From Cantharellus purpuraceus (taxonomy: Eukaryota > Basidiomycota > Agaricomycetes > Cantharellales > Hydnaceae), in contig JALBUN010000017.1 in the NCBI GenBank assembly GCA_025174535.1, positions 372,001 through 436,000 of the forward strand: a stretch of DNA of 64,000 nucleotides, written 5' to 3'. Under the pieces are notes generated by a model. It was not told the origin of the DNA, searched no databases, and saw only the letters and a program-made list of their open reading frames with translations. Within the stretch, counting starts at the first letter, position 1. Each line of letters begins with the position of its first letter. Shown here in pieces: positions 13,140 to 21,727 of this stretch. Both the position numbers and the translations under genes were made by a program.

Positions 13140-14276
13140 AGAGAAGTCTGTACTTGCCAAGGCAGGCATTAAGGTATTGCCTCCTGAGCAATATGCAGGA
13201 GGCACAGATCTCAAAGAGTTTGAGATCTTTGTAGCAGGTATGCTATGATGGCTGAAGATGAATAATATCCTAGGGCCATCAAGTACAAAGTTTCAGCTAT
13301 TGTACTTAGGCACTCACCTTAAAGGTGAGGCCCAGGAATGGTTCTACAGGAATGTAGAACACTACAACAGGCAGTCCAAGACTGGACCCTGGAAACTGCA
13401 ATCCAAGGATTGCAGCATAGATTCCTACATGCCCTGATGCATCATCATGCATCAAATAAATTTGACTCTGTAATACAGGGTCAAAGGACCATTCACAAAT
13501 TAATGAATGACCTAGATAAGTATGCAGGCCACATGATAATGCCACTGGACACATACATGTACAGGAAGAGGTTTGTAACCACAATGCACAAACCTCTGAG
13601 ACAAGAAGTCCTTAAGAAGGGCTTCAATGCCAAGTTTAGCAGTATCAAGCAGTTGTATGAAACTGCTCAAATGATAGAGGAAGTGATGCAATACCACCAT
13701 GGTATGCAACACCTGGAGAATGCAACTAACATGTCATCCTCAACCCATAGACCAGTAGTCAATAGAACTATTAGTATGATGGATGCAGGGAGTCAACCCA
13801 TGCCCCAAGGACATGTGTATACAGCTTCCAACACACACTCACAACAAGCAAGTGTGTCAAGGTTGGAACCCCATAATGGAAGCTCTGGGTCCAATTCCAA
13901 CAATTACCTTTTCAAGGGTAATTATCAGTTGAAGCCACCAGCACATGCAAGTGGTGATCGATTGAACAATGTTACCAGTAACGTTGTGTGCTATGAATGT
14001 GGCCAGACAGGTCACATGCAACCCAGCTGCCCCAAACTAAAGGGCAATGTAAGGTTGGCTGCAGTCCAAAAGGACGTGTCCTCACACATAGTGGAGGACA
14101 ATGTAGACGGATTCTCCCCAATAGAGGGAGAACATGAAGAAGCAATAGATGATCCCAAGGACCATCTAGACAAAGAAGTACCAGCTATAGAAGTGGCTGA
14201 CAAATGGGATGAAGAGGTCACCCCATACAAATGGGATGATGTTGGGGTATATGCAGTTCTAAACTACTTTAAATAA
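13140..14276 (+). pseudogene. Ty3/gypsy gag (retrotransposon gag domain plus CCHC zinc knuckle), broken
   Basis: The conserved start LPPEQYAGGTDLKEFEIF, then a TGA at 13246-13248, then WLKMNNILGPSSTKFQLLYL and KGEAQEWFYRNVEHYN mark a Ty3/gypsy gag. A frame change near 13360 leads into the long open frame from 13338 to 14276. That frame contains QDWTLETAIQGLQHRFLHAL, KPLRQEVLKKGFNAKFSSIK and the zinc knuckle CYECGQTGHMQPSC (CX2CX4HX4C, near 13990-14032), then an acidic tail. The first TGA sits where relatives I know have Arg. The DNA is dense in small hairpins despite coding for conserved residues. Confidence 0.75.
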
Positions 14277-14384
14277 GGACTATTATTTAGTAGTTTAAAG
14301 GTATTTCAAATGTTCTATTGAATGTACTTATATTTTGCTTTTTTGTGTATTTGAGCCCACAAGTGTACACAAAGGGTCGGTTGC

Positions 14385-14720
14385 TGATATAATCTGTCAT
14401 TCAACTCTGACAAGCACTCGTGTGTGAGCGAATGACGTGCATTACATAATCATCAGAGTTTGTGCACTTCAGCCAAAAGCGGCCACAGAAGGTTCTGACA
14501 CCTTCCTGGACCTTCCACAAGGTTCCCCAGCCTTCTCTTTCCTTCCAGGGGCTTCCCTAAGCGCCAGGAATGTTCTCTGATTAGTTACATAAGCTAGATA
14601 GTCCATGTATATAAAAAGGGCTGCAACAGCAGTAAAAAAAATAAGATCTTTTTTACCACACACACAGCAGTGTCTACTCAAGCATTGAGTAATCATCACA
14701 TAAGCATCACACTTATATCA
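14385..14720 (+). mobile_element. Candidate solo or remnant LTR
   Basis: Starts TGATATAATC and ends ACTTATATCA, giving 8-bp terminal inverted repeats (TGATATAA/TTATATCA), with a TATA-like TATATAAAAAGG near 14608. Flanking bases GTTGC and GCTAC are not identical, so a target duplication is not shown and this call is tentative. Confidence 0.35.
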
Positions 14721-14904
14721 GCTACTCTTAGTGTATATTAACTTTGATTGACTCTCGGAGAAGCCAGAAGTTATTATATTACAAGCGCAGCAGGCTCTGA
14801 TATTAATCAAACTCGGAGAAGAGGTTAATATGGAGTAACTGATTAGTAATTAACACACTACAAGCCCACTTGGAGCAGTAACTTGAAGTGTATTAATTGT
14901 TATT

Positions 14905-15118
14905 CATTGATCAAGAACCTTACACGTGTAATTGAGACTCTGAGGTTAGTCAAATTATCATGTATCGGGCTATTGGTTATAATCAAGAATCTTGCACGTT
15001 TAATTGAGACTCTGAGGTTAGTCAGGTTAATACGTACTAGGCTATTGATTGGTCAAGAATACTGCACGTTTAATTGAGACTCTGAGGTTAGTCAGGTTAA
15101 CATGTACTTTGCTATTGA
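14905..15118 (+). repeat. Three tandem repeats of about 71 bp
   Basis: ATTGAGACTCTGAGGTTAGT occurs at 14931, 15003 and 15073, giving periods of 72 and 70. The surrounding unit (TCAAGAAT..GCACGT..AATTGAGACTC..GTCAGGTTAA..) is repeated three times, with the last two copies the most alike. There is no coding sequence; it lies between the gag and protease parts of the gypsy element. Confidence 0.8.
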
Positions 15119-15859
15119 TCAGTTGGTTCAATTGTGGGCATTTTGATAAATCAACAACACCGTCTATTAACTCACCTCTTTGAGATGAGATTAATATCCC
15201 TTGACTGTTGATTCTATCACGGACAAACATGTACAGTGAATACGCTTGTTCAGAAGGAAGTGTTCAAGTGCGTATCTATCTTTTTACGTTGAAGGGATTA
15301 TTGTTAGCTTTAATCCACTCAACCTGTGGTACTAAGGCACTAGGTTACTTCCCCCTTTGAAGTATCTGAACCCTTGAATGCCTGTCAATCTTTGACTTTA
15401 CATTGCATCAGCAGTAGAGCGTGAACTACACGTGACAAGCATAAATCTCTATTGCTTCACTTCCTGTGGCAACATTGATTGTGATTGCTCACCGGAGTAT
15501 AATTTCTTAATTGGGTTCTCCATTAAAATAGTTTCAAGCTTATTGCTAGCCTTGAAAGGTCATACATCCTCGGGCTAAACTTAGATTGTGATTAACACCA
15601 CAGTTTAGGTTGAAGTTCATGGTTCCAAAACAGATGACCAAGATGATCCCCCTGAAAAGGAGGCTATGCCAATGTATCGCTCTAATGTGATATGAATTCC
15701 ACCAAATGATCAAATTCCACTGAAACACACCTATGCAGTGTATTTCTGTAGTGCAATAAGATTCCCAACAAGCAGGGAATCACAACAGCTGTATATAGCT
15801 GCTGTCATCATCAATAGATCAGCTGAACCTATAGGAGCCAACAGAAGTTGACAGTGCAA

Positions 15860-16235
15860 CCCAATAGGCCATGCATAAATAATAAAACAATCTCCAGGTA
15901 TTGGGAGATTGGTGGAACCCTTGCTCACTGTCTATTAGACAGTGGGAGCAAGGGGATAATGATATCCCCTGAATTCACACGTGCAACAGGTATGAACCTT
16001 CATGCTAGAGCAACCCATCACACTGCAATTAGTGTGCATTGGGAGCAGGAGTACCATAAATTATGGTACTCACACTACCATAAAGTCTGGCAGTTGGGAC
16101 ATTGAAGAATACTTCAATGTCACCAATGTTGAGTATTACAATGTAATACTTGGTACCCCATTCCTATGAAAGCTAGGAATATGCCTGGACTTTAATGGCC
16201 CAGGCCAAATCATGATGGGAACTGAAGATGTTCCC
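15860..16235 (+). pseudogene. Ty3/gypsy aspartic protease region, broken
   Basis: The frame encodes LAHCLLDSGSKGIMISPEF with the catalytic LLDSGS motif near 15930, then after a frame change DIEEYFNVTNVEYYNVILGT and, past a TGA at 16167-16169, KLGICLDFNGPGQIMMGT. This matches the pepsin-like retroviral protease of Ty3/gypsy elements in mushrooms. Conserved motifs such as DSGS, EEYF, NVEYYNVILGTPF and LGICLDF lie inside hairpin arms (15918-15954, 16098-16121, 16132-16150). Confidence 0.7.
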
Positions 16236-16395
16236 ACCAATGAAGAGCATAATACCAATGCTCTTTGTACCCCATCATGGGGTATAGACTCAATGCGAAG
16301 AAGGAGTATTGGCATGAATAAATGATGCCAAGAGGGTAACTCTAAACATGAGCTACCCACAATGCAGTCCTTCCTAAAAGAAGGACTAGACTCAG

Positions 16396-16455
16396 TAAAG
16401 GACCCCGCAATAAAGGACCCCGCAATAAAGGACCCCGCAATAAAGGACCCCGCAA
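16396..16455 (+). repeat. Four exact tandem 15-mers encoding KDPAI repeats
   Basis: TAAAGGACCCCGCAA is present four times head to tail (16396, 16411, 16426, 16441). In the open frame 16362-16691 this encodes KDPAI repeated, the last copy ending KDPAM. It lies in the protease-RT linker of the gypsy element. Confidence 0.9.
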
Positions 16456-16475
16456 TGGAGGATCCAAATAAGAGC

Positions 16476-17089
16476 ATGATGCTAATAGCTTTGTCTCATG
16501 AAGGATCAACTGCCTACATGGCTAATCAGATCCCTCAGTTGAGGGATCAATGGAAAGAAAGGTATGCTGACCTATTCGGCAGCATACCCTTAGAACTTCC
16601 CCCATTTAGGAAAGTTAACCACAAGATTAATCTTGTGGATCCTGACAAGCAAATACATCATTGCTTGCCTAAGTGTCCAGAACACTACTGAGCAGAACTT
16701 TCAGAGAAAATTCTGTGATACACCACTGCTAAATGGTGGGTTTTGGCTACAGCCTGGCAGGCTGTACCAATGCTATGCATTCCCAAGAAAGATGGGAAGC
16801 TCCATCCACACCATGTTCAACTTGCATGAACATTTCAATCTCTAATGCTATTAGGACAGAAGGTTTCACAGTTAGGACTTTCCACTCACAAAGAAAAGGT
16901 GGATGCTATACTAGAACTTGCAGAACCAAGAAACATGATGAATTGCAAGTTTTCCTTGGAATGCTAGTATACTTCTCTGCTTATAATTTTATGGATGGCT
17001 CACGGCACCTCTATTTGAGTTACTCAAAAAGGAAGCTCATTGGGAATAGAAGAAAACTCAACAAGAGGCATTCCAGCTAGCTAAGCAAG
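16476..17089 (+). pseudogene. Ty3/gypsy reverse transcriptase remnant with palm deleted
   Basis: The frame QLRDQWKERYADLFGSIPLE and VNHKINLVDPDKQIHHCLPK is the conserved N-terminal RT approach. It is followed past TGA codons (near 16690 and 16717) by AKWWVLAT and CIPKKDGKL in another frame. The sequence then jumps near 16850 to the post-palm region (THKEKVDAILELAEP, then a broken LGMLVYFSAYN). The catalytic YxDD segment is absent. It ends at AFQLAKQ, where the solo LTR is inserted. Confidence 0.65.
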
Positions 17090-17451
17090 TGTCAGGGTTC
17101 AAATAAGTCATATTCTATTTTTAGTATTTTCTCTTGACACCCCTATCAGCGCAGCCTGTCAGGGTGCGTCTCCCCTATTTCATTGCCCCTATCACTTCCC
17201 CTATCTTTCCTCCCCTATCTTGGTTCTCCTATCCGTCTCCATCATTTAGTATAAAGACTCGCCTTGGTGCAGTGTGATCCCCTCAGCTTGATCTCTGAGG
17301 ATATCCGCTGTACCAGGTAAGTCCCATGTATTTATCAGAAACAGCTGTATAGACTGAGGATATCCGCTGTACCAGCTGGCATTATTTCTTATCGGCTCTC
17401 ACTTATTGAGTATCTTGTTGTTGTGGCCTCGTCATCAGCGTCGCCCTCACA
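17090..17451 (+). mobile_element. 362-bp solo LTR with 5-bp target duplication (GCAAG)
   Basis: Starts TGTCAGGGTTC and ends CGCCCTCACA. The ends are inverted (TGTCAGGG against TGTGAGGG, 7 of 8) and it is flanked by GCAAG at 17085-17089 and 17452-17456. The surrounding RT-RNase H reading frame resumes exactly after the second GCAAG, so the insertion is clean. The interior has a run of CCCCTAT motifs near 17170-17220 and a duplicated CTGAGGATATCCGCTGTACC at 17296 and 17356. Confidence 0.88.
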
Positions 17452-18400
17452 GCAAGCCTTAGTGAGTTCATCAGTTAGGGCTCATCCAATTCCTGGGCTA
17501 GGCTACAGAGTATATTCAGATGCATGTGATGTTGGAATTGCTGCCATCCTACAACAAGTTCAACCAATTAAAATTCATGACCTGAAAGGAACTAAGGCCT
17601 ATTACAAGTTGCAGGTGGATTACAAAGCAAAGCAACCAGCCCCACAACTTGTCATTTCTATTTCCAAAAATGAAGAACCCTTTGTCAATAAAGAATGGGA
17701 TCAAGAATTTGAGGAAACAGTTGTTCATGTGGAATGAGTAATGGCCTACTGGTCAAGAACCTTGAAACCAGCAGAAAAGAATTGCTCTCCCACTGAAAGA
17801 GAGGCCTTAGCTTTATGCAATGGATTAGTCAAGTTCCAACCTTACATTGAAGGAGAAAAGATTACTGTGGTTACTGACCATGAAGCACTAGTCTGGTACA
17901 GAACATTTCAGAATGTCAACAGAAGATTGCTCACATGGGGAACTGTATTTATTGCCTCCCCAGATCTTCAGCTTGTACATCATGTGAGAAGAGTCCATTC
18001 AAATGTGGGTCCTATTTCCAGATTGAGAAGGAATATCCCCTTCCAAACAGGACTGGTTATAGATGAATCTGCACATACAGTTCTGACTATGGAACAAGAC
18101 TCCCTCATAGATCTATATGCAGAGATTGCACCTGATTTTGAAGCAAGAGTTCTCCTTACTGTGGCAGCATACAATCAGAACTGGTTAGTAGAGGAATTTG
18201 AAGGAGATCAGGTGGTAATAAATCCACATGCCTTAGAGCTACTCAGGCACCGGCATGGTCTCAGACATAAGCTTCAAATGAGGTATGATGGCCCATTTGA
18301 AATTCTAGAAAAGCTTGGCCCACTCACATACCAATTGAGAATGCTGGCCTCATACAGGCTGCATCCAGTGCTAAACATAGCACACTTGGAATCCTACTAA
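17452..18400 (+). pseudogene. Ty3/gypsy RNase H and integrase C-terminal tail
   Basis: VYSDACDVGIAAILQQVQP is the RNase H start. It is followed by the mushroom-gypsy-specific insert (KGTKAYYKLQVDYKAKQPAP) and, after a single TGA at 17735-17737, by MAYWSRTLKPAEKNCSPTER, VTDHEALVWYRTFQNVNRRL and RRVHSNVGPISRLRR. Then the integrase catalytic core is missing, and the frame ends with YDGPFEILEKLGPLTYQLRM and YRLHPVLNIAHLESY, the GPY/F-type integrase tail. Unlike gag and protease, this part has hardly any hairpins. Confidence 0.78.
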
Positions 18401-18929
18401 AAGTCCCCTGCTTTGGTGAAAGCATTTGGGTTGTGCAGATTTCTCCAAAGTGCCTGAATAAGAGATAGAGGAAATTATAAAGTCATACTGGAGGACAGCA
18501 AGAAACAGGAGATGCACTGAAGAGCTCCTTACTAAGTTCATGGGGTATGGGTTTCAGTTCAACAAGTGGTTGATGCAGAGGCAATTGTGCAATGTCCCTG
18601 AGATCATTTGGACTTGGGATGAGAAATAAGGGCACTGGTGGGACTTTCAAAGGTAGTAGCAATGAGGCAAAGCTTCTAGAGGCATGAATATGCTAGAAGG
18701 TGTCTTTATCAGCTGAAATATCCCTCAAGAAAGACATAAAAATGCAAAAAAGAGACAGATGCAGAGCATCCCAAAAAAAGGTAAAAAAAAAAAGCACAAA
18801 AAAATACATTACTCACCACTCTCTGCTGCTTCTTGGACCACTAGCTCCTTTCCAAATCACCATGGCTTTCTTTCCACCCATTACCACCAATTATTACTAG
18901 ATTTCCTGCATTGGGGACAAAGTCATGCA

Positions 18930-19740
18930 GTTGCCAGTGATGACACCAGAGTTTGAGTTCCAGTACATGGACAATTTTGAGTACTATAAACCATGCTTTC
19001 AAGATTGGACTCAGACCTATATTTTGGGAAAAGAACTCACCTCTCTATGACCTGAACATGCTGCTGGCATATGGGAGATGAAATGTTAGCATACTAGCAG
19101 CTGCTATTGGGTGGAAGGGAGATAAAGAAGACTATATGCTCCTACTGTATATTAAGGATTCCTGCTTCCAGGATATAGATATGATTAGACCTCCATTCCC
19201 TCCTGACAACTATCTTGCATATAACTTCTTGAAGATCCCAGGAGATAAAAAGGAAATTGAGGGATGGACTGAAAAATAGCAGCAAACTGGCTACCAGCTT
19301 GGTGCTTGGATCACTAAGGCTAAAAACAACTGTAGTATCTATGAAGATACAATGTGGAAATGGCCTCTGGACCTGAGGGAACATGTCTACAACCTTGTCT
19401 GTGAGAACAAATGTGCATACAGGGACCTTGAGGACAAACATGTGCTTATAGATGCATGCAGAGGTTTCTACAATGAAGATCACAAAGTGGACTCATGTAT
19501 GCATGATATAATCACTAGTCCCAATAGTTCTAACATTAAACTGCCAGAGGAAATTCCAGCTTATACTCTAGGAGCCCAAGTTGAGTGCAGAAACAAAAGG
19601 AGGACCCATGACTACTCCCTAGTTGGTTCCACTAGGGATGGCATTGCCTCCAGCTAGGCTAGTTGTAGCCTGACTTATTCTGAACCCTATAATATTGAAG
19701 AGTCACAAAACACACAAGCTATCAAGTGGCAACCCTCCAT
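18930..19740 (+). pseudogene. Gag-like remnant of another retroelement
   Basis: Broken frames give TPEFEFQYMDNFEYYKPCF, IRPPFPPDNYLAYNFLKIPG and the open frame 19352-19657 (MWKWPLDLREHVYNLVCENK). Composition and context suggest a gag-like protein of a multicopy basidiomycete element, but I cannot name the family. It ends at the inverted 1.43-kb LTR, whose start is crossed by an open frame. Confidence 0.4.
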
Positions 19741-19746
19741 TGCTCA

Positions 19747-21178
19747 TGTATGGGAACCACCTTTTCCCTATCAAATTCCATTTATGCAGCACCAATGTGC
19801 TATTCTTTGCTTTTCCATTCCTAAATATCCGCATATATTTGATGCTTGTACCTGGAATGGACTTATTCAAATATTCTCTATTTTTCCATATTTTTTCGGG
19901 AATATTCCATGCAGAACTCAGCTCAGAATCATTTATTTCTGCTGTGCTACAGTTGTGGACCCATAGGCGCCCACAAACCTTCCCACAGCCGCCTCTCCCC
20001 TTTTGGACCAGGCATTTGGCCTCAATTCAAGCTCAGATGTCTCTGATCAATAAATATTCTGTAACTTAACAACCACAGCCTCTCAGGGCACTATTTTCCA
20101 TGCAGATCATCACATGACATGTGGCTATCCATGGCTGTCCAAACCAGTGCAGAAAACAGGGTGGACACCCTTCTTTTTGCCTGATCAGTGCCTAGCTCAG
20201 GGATCAGATCAGCTGATGGGTGATCAAATCAGGTGATTGCCTTGGAATATTCTACCCCTTTCCATAACATTCTAGCTGTTTCCCTCTATTATTAGATAGA
20301 ACTTTCCAGAACCATTATTCAGCTCCTGATCAGTGTTAGTGCTGTGATCAGATCCTGTGATTGGCTTGGAATATTCTACCCCTTTCTTCCACCTTCCACA
20401 ACCTTCCAGTAGTTTCCATCTATTAATAGGTAGAATATCCCAGAAGCATTAGTCAGCCCCTGTAAATACAATATATAAGGAGGCCATTCTGCCTCTGAAA
20501 GAATAACATATCATCACATTCTACCCATCTTCTGCACACCAGTGTGACTAGAGTGACATACAGTGTCATCCTCTATCTCAGTAACTGTTGATTACCAGTT
20601 CAAGGATCTTTTACAGTTGTGTAACTGTACTTGATTGCACTCGAAGTAGTGATATTCCTGCTTTGGGCGTGAGTGTAGTATCTGCCTCACGTGACTACAA
20701 ATCTACAGGGTGAGATTGTCTGTCGATAGTCCTGCCATTAGTGCTCTTGTTTAAGTTACTAGTGTGTACTGCCTTTGCAGAGCATTAGAAGCTTGAACTC
20801 GTGTGAAGCAGTTGCTAGACTACTTCACACATTGCTGTTACCCGCTTCTGAGTGCCACTGGTTGGACGGTTGGATTCATCCACCTACTTCCTTTAGCCTC
20901 TAAGTGCATTCCCCTCTTTTTGGAATATCTGGACCCCTAAGCGTCCGTGAACTCTAGACTCTGGAAGTCTTATTCATTTCTTGCTGCTAAGAAACATATT
21001 ACCTTTCTGCGTATAGTCTGCATTGACCAATACAAAGGATTGTAACCAAAGTACAAACGTTAAATCGTTTCTGGAGTTGTGCTGCAGCAGGGTTTGATAT
21101 TCTTCTCAGCTGTTCATTCACGGAATTGTGGTGATTTAGAGTTTGCCCTAACACCATAATTTTGCGGGTTCCAAAACA
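19747..21178 (-). mobile_element. Second 1.43-kb LTR, inverted relative to 10718-12150, flanks not duplicated
   Basis: The minus strand reads TGTTTTGGAACCCGC to GGTGGTTCCCATACA and is nearly identical to 10718-12150 over its full length. Unlike the left copy it lacks a target duplication: plus-strand flanks are GCTCA (19742-19746) and ACTTG (21179-21183). No primer-binding site or polypurine tract is evident next to it. A solo LTR produced or moved by recombination with another copy fits best. Confidence 0.78.
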
Positions 21179-21727
21179 ACTTGTATGCACTCAAAGTCAC
21201 AGAGACACCATCCTTATGGACTACTCAAGTAACTCCCCATTCTGGAGAGTCTGTGGAACTCCATTTTAGACTGGAAATAGATATTGTCTGGAAACCCTTC
21301 AACCCTACTGTTCACTGTTTCTCAACCTCAGAATTTGGGTAGCCCTGGTACAAAGGAGATCTATTGTTTGGATGGTGTTTAATTGTTCCTTCAGTTGTCT
21401 ACCTAACAACTAAGCCTGACTGAGAGCATGTCTCAATATCAGCATCATGAGGACACAAAGCTGGTCTCCTCTGGATGTATTCCCATGTCATAGAGCATCT
21501 GAAATGTCCCCTTACAGCCATCATCTGAGTGCTGGAAGAGTGGTGATACCTCCGCAAGGGCACAAAGCATTAGATTGACATATGGACAGACCACTAGCAG
21601 ACAGTCTTTAGATAGCAAGCCACTTTTCATCAGCGGGTAGTATTCCATTCAAATAAAAATGAGGCATTAATCCAAAAATTGACTTCGACTACTAACAGAA
21701 GGTTTGGTAATTAATGTCATGATGTTC
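21179..21727. other. Right edge of transposon nest / 3' flank of aldehyde dehydrogenase gene
   Basis: A 67-residue minus-strand open frame (21445-21648) and adjoining broken frames look transposon-derived but match no family I can name. Nothing else is seen. Confidence 0.35.

Larger units (their letters stand above)
12300..18400 (+). mobile_element. Degenerate Ty3/gypsy retrotransposon with nested insertions
   Basis: In order on the plus strand: gag with a CCHC zinc knuckle, an aspartic protease with a DSG motif, a short RT N-terminal part, an RT-RNase H connection, RNase H, and an integrase C-terminal tail. The RT palm with its YxDD motif and the whole integrase catalytic core are missing, so the copy cannot be autonomous. 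It is interrupted by an AT-rich element (12507-13113), by LTR-like and repeat sequence (14.38-15.5 kb) and by a solo LTR (17090-17451). In-frame stops are mostly TGA. No LTR pair of its own was identified; its left limit is approximate. Confidence 0.75.

Noticed and set aside
12300..18400. Repeat-induced point mutation (RIP) as the main cause of decay
   Set aside because: The frames are still widely readable and the stops are few; heavy bidirectional C-to-T change expected of RIP is not apparent. A few CpG transitions explain the stops.
10718..21178. A single large DNA transposon with 1.43-kb terminal inverted repeats
   Set aside because: Each repeat has its own TG..CA ends, the left one has its own AAGAG duplication on both sides, and there is no shared duplication outside the pair. 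Two independent LTRs fit better.
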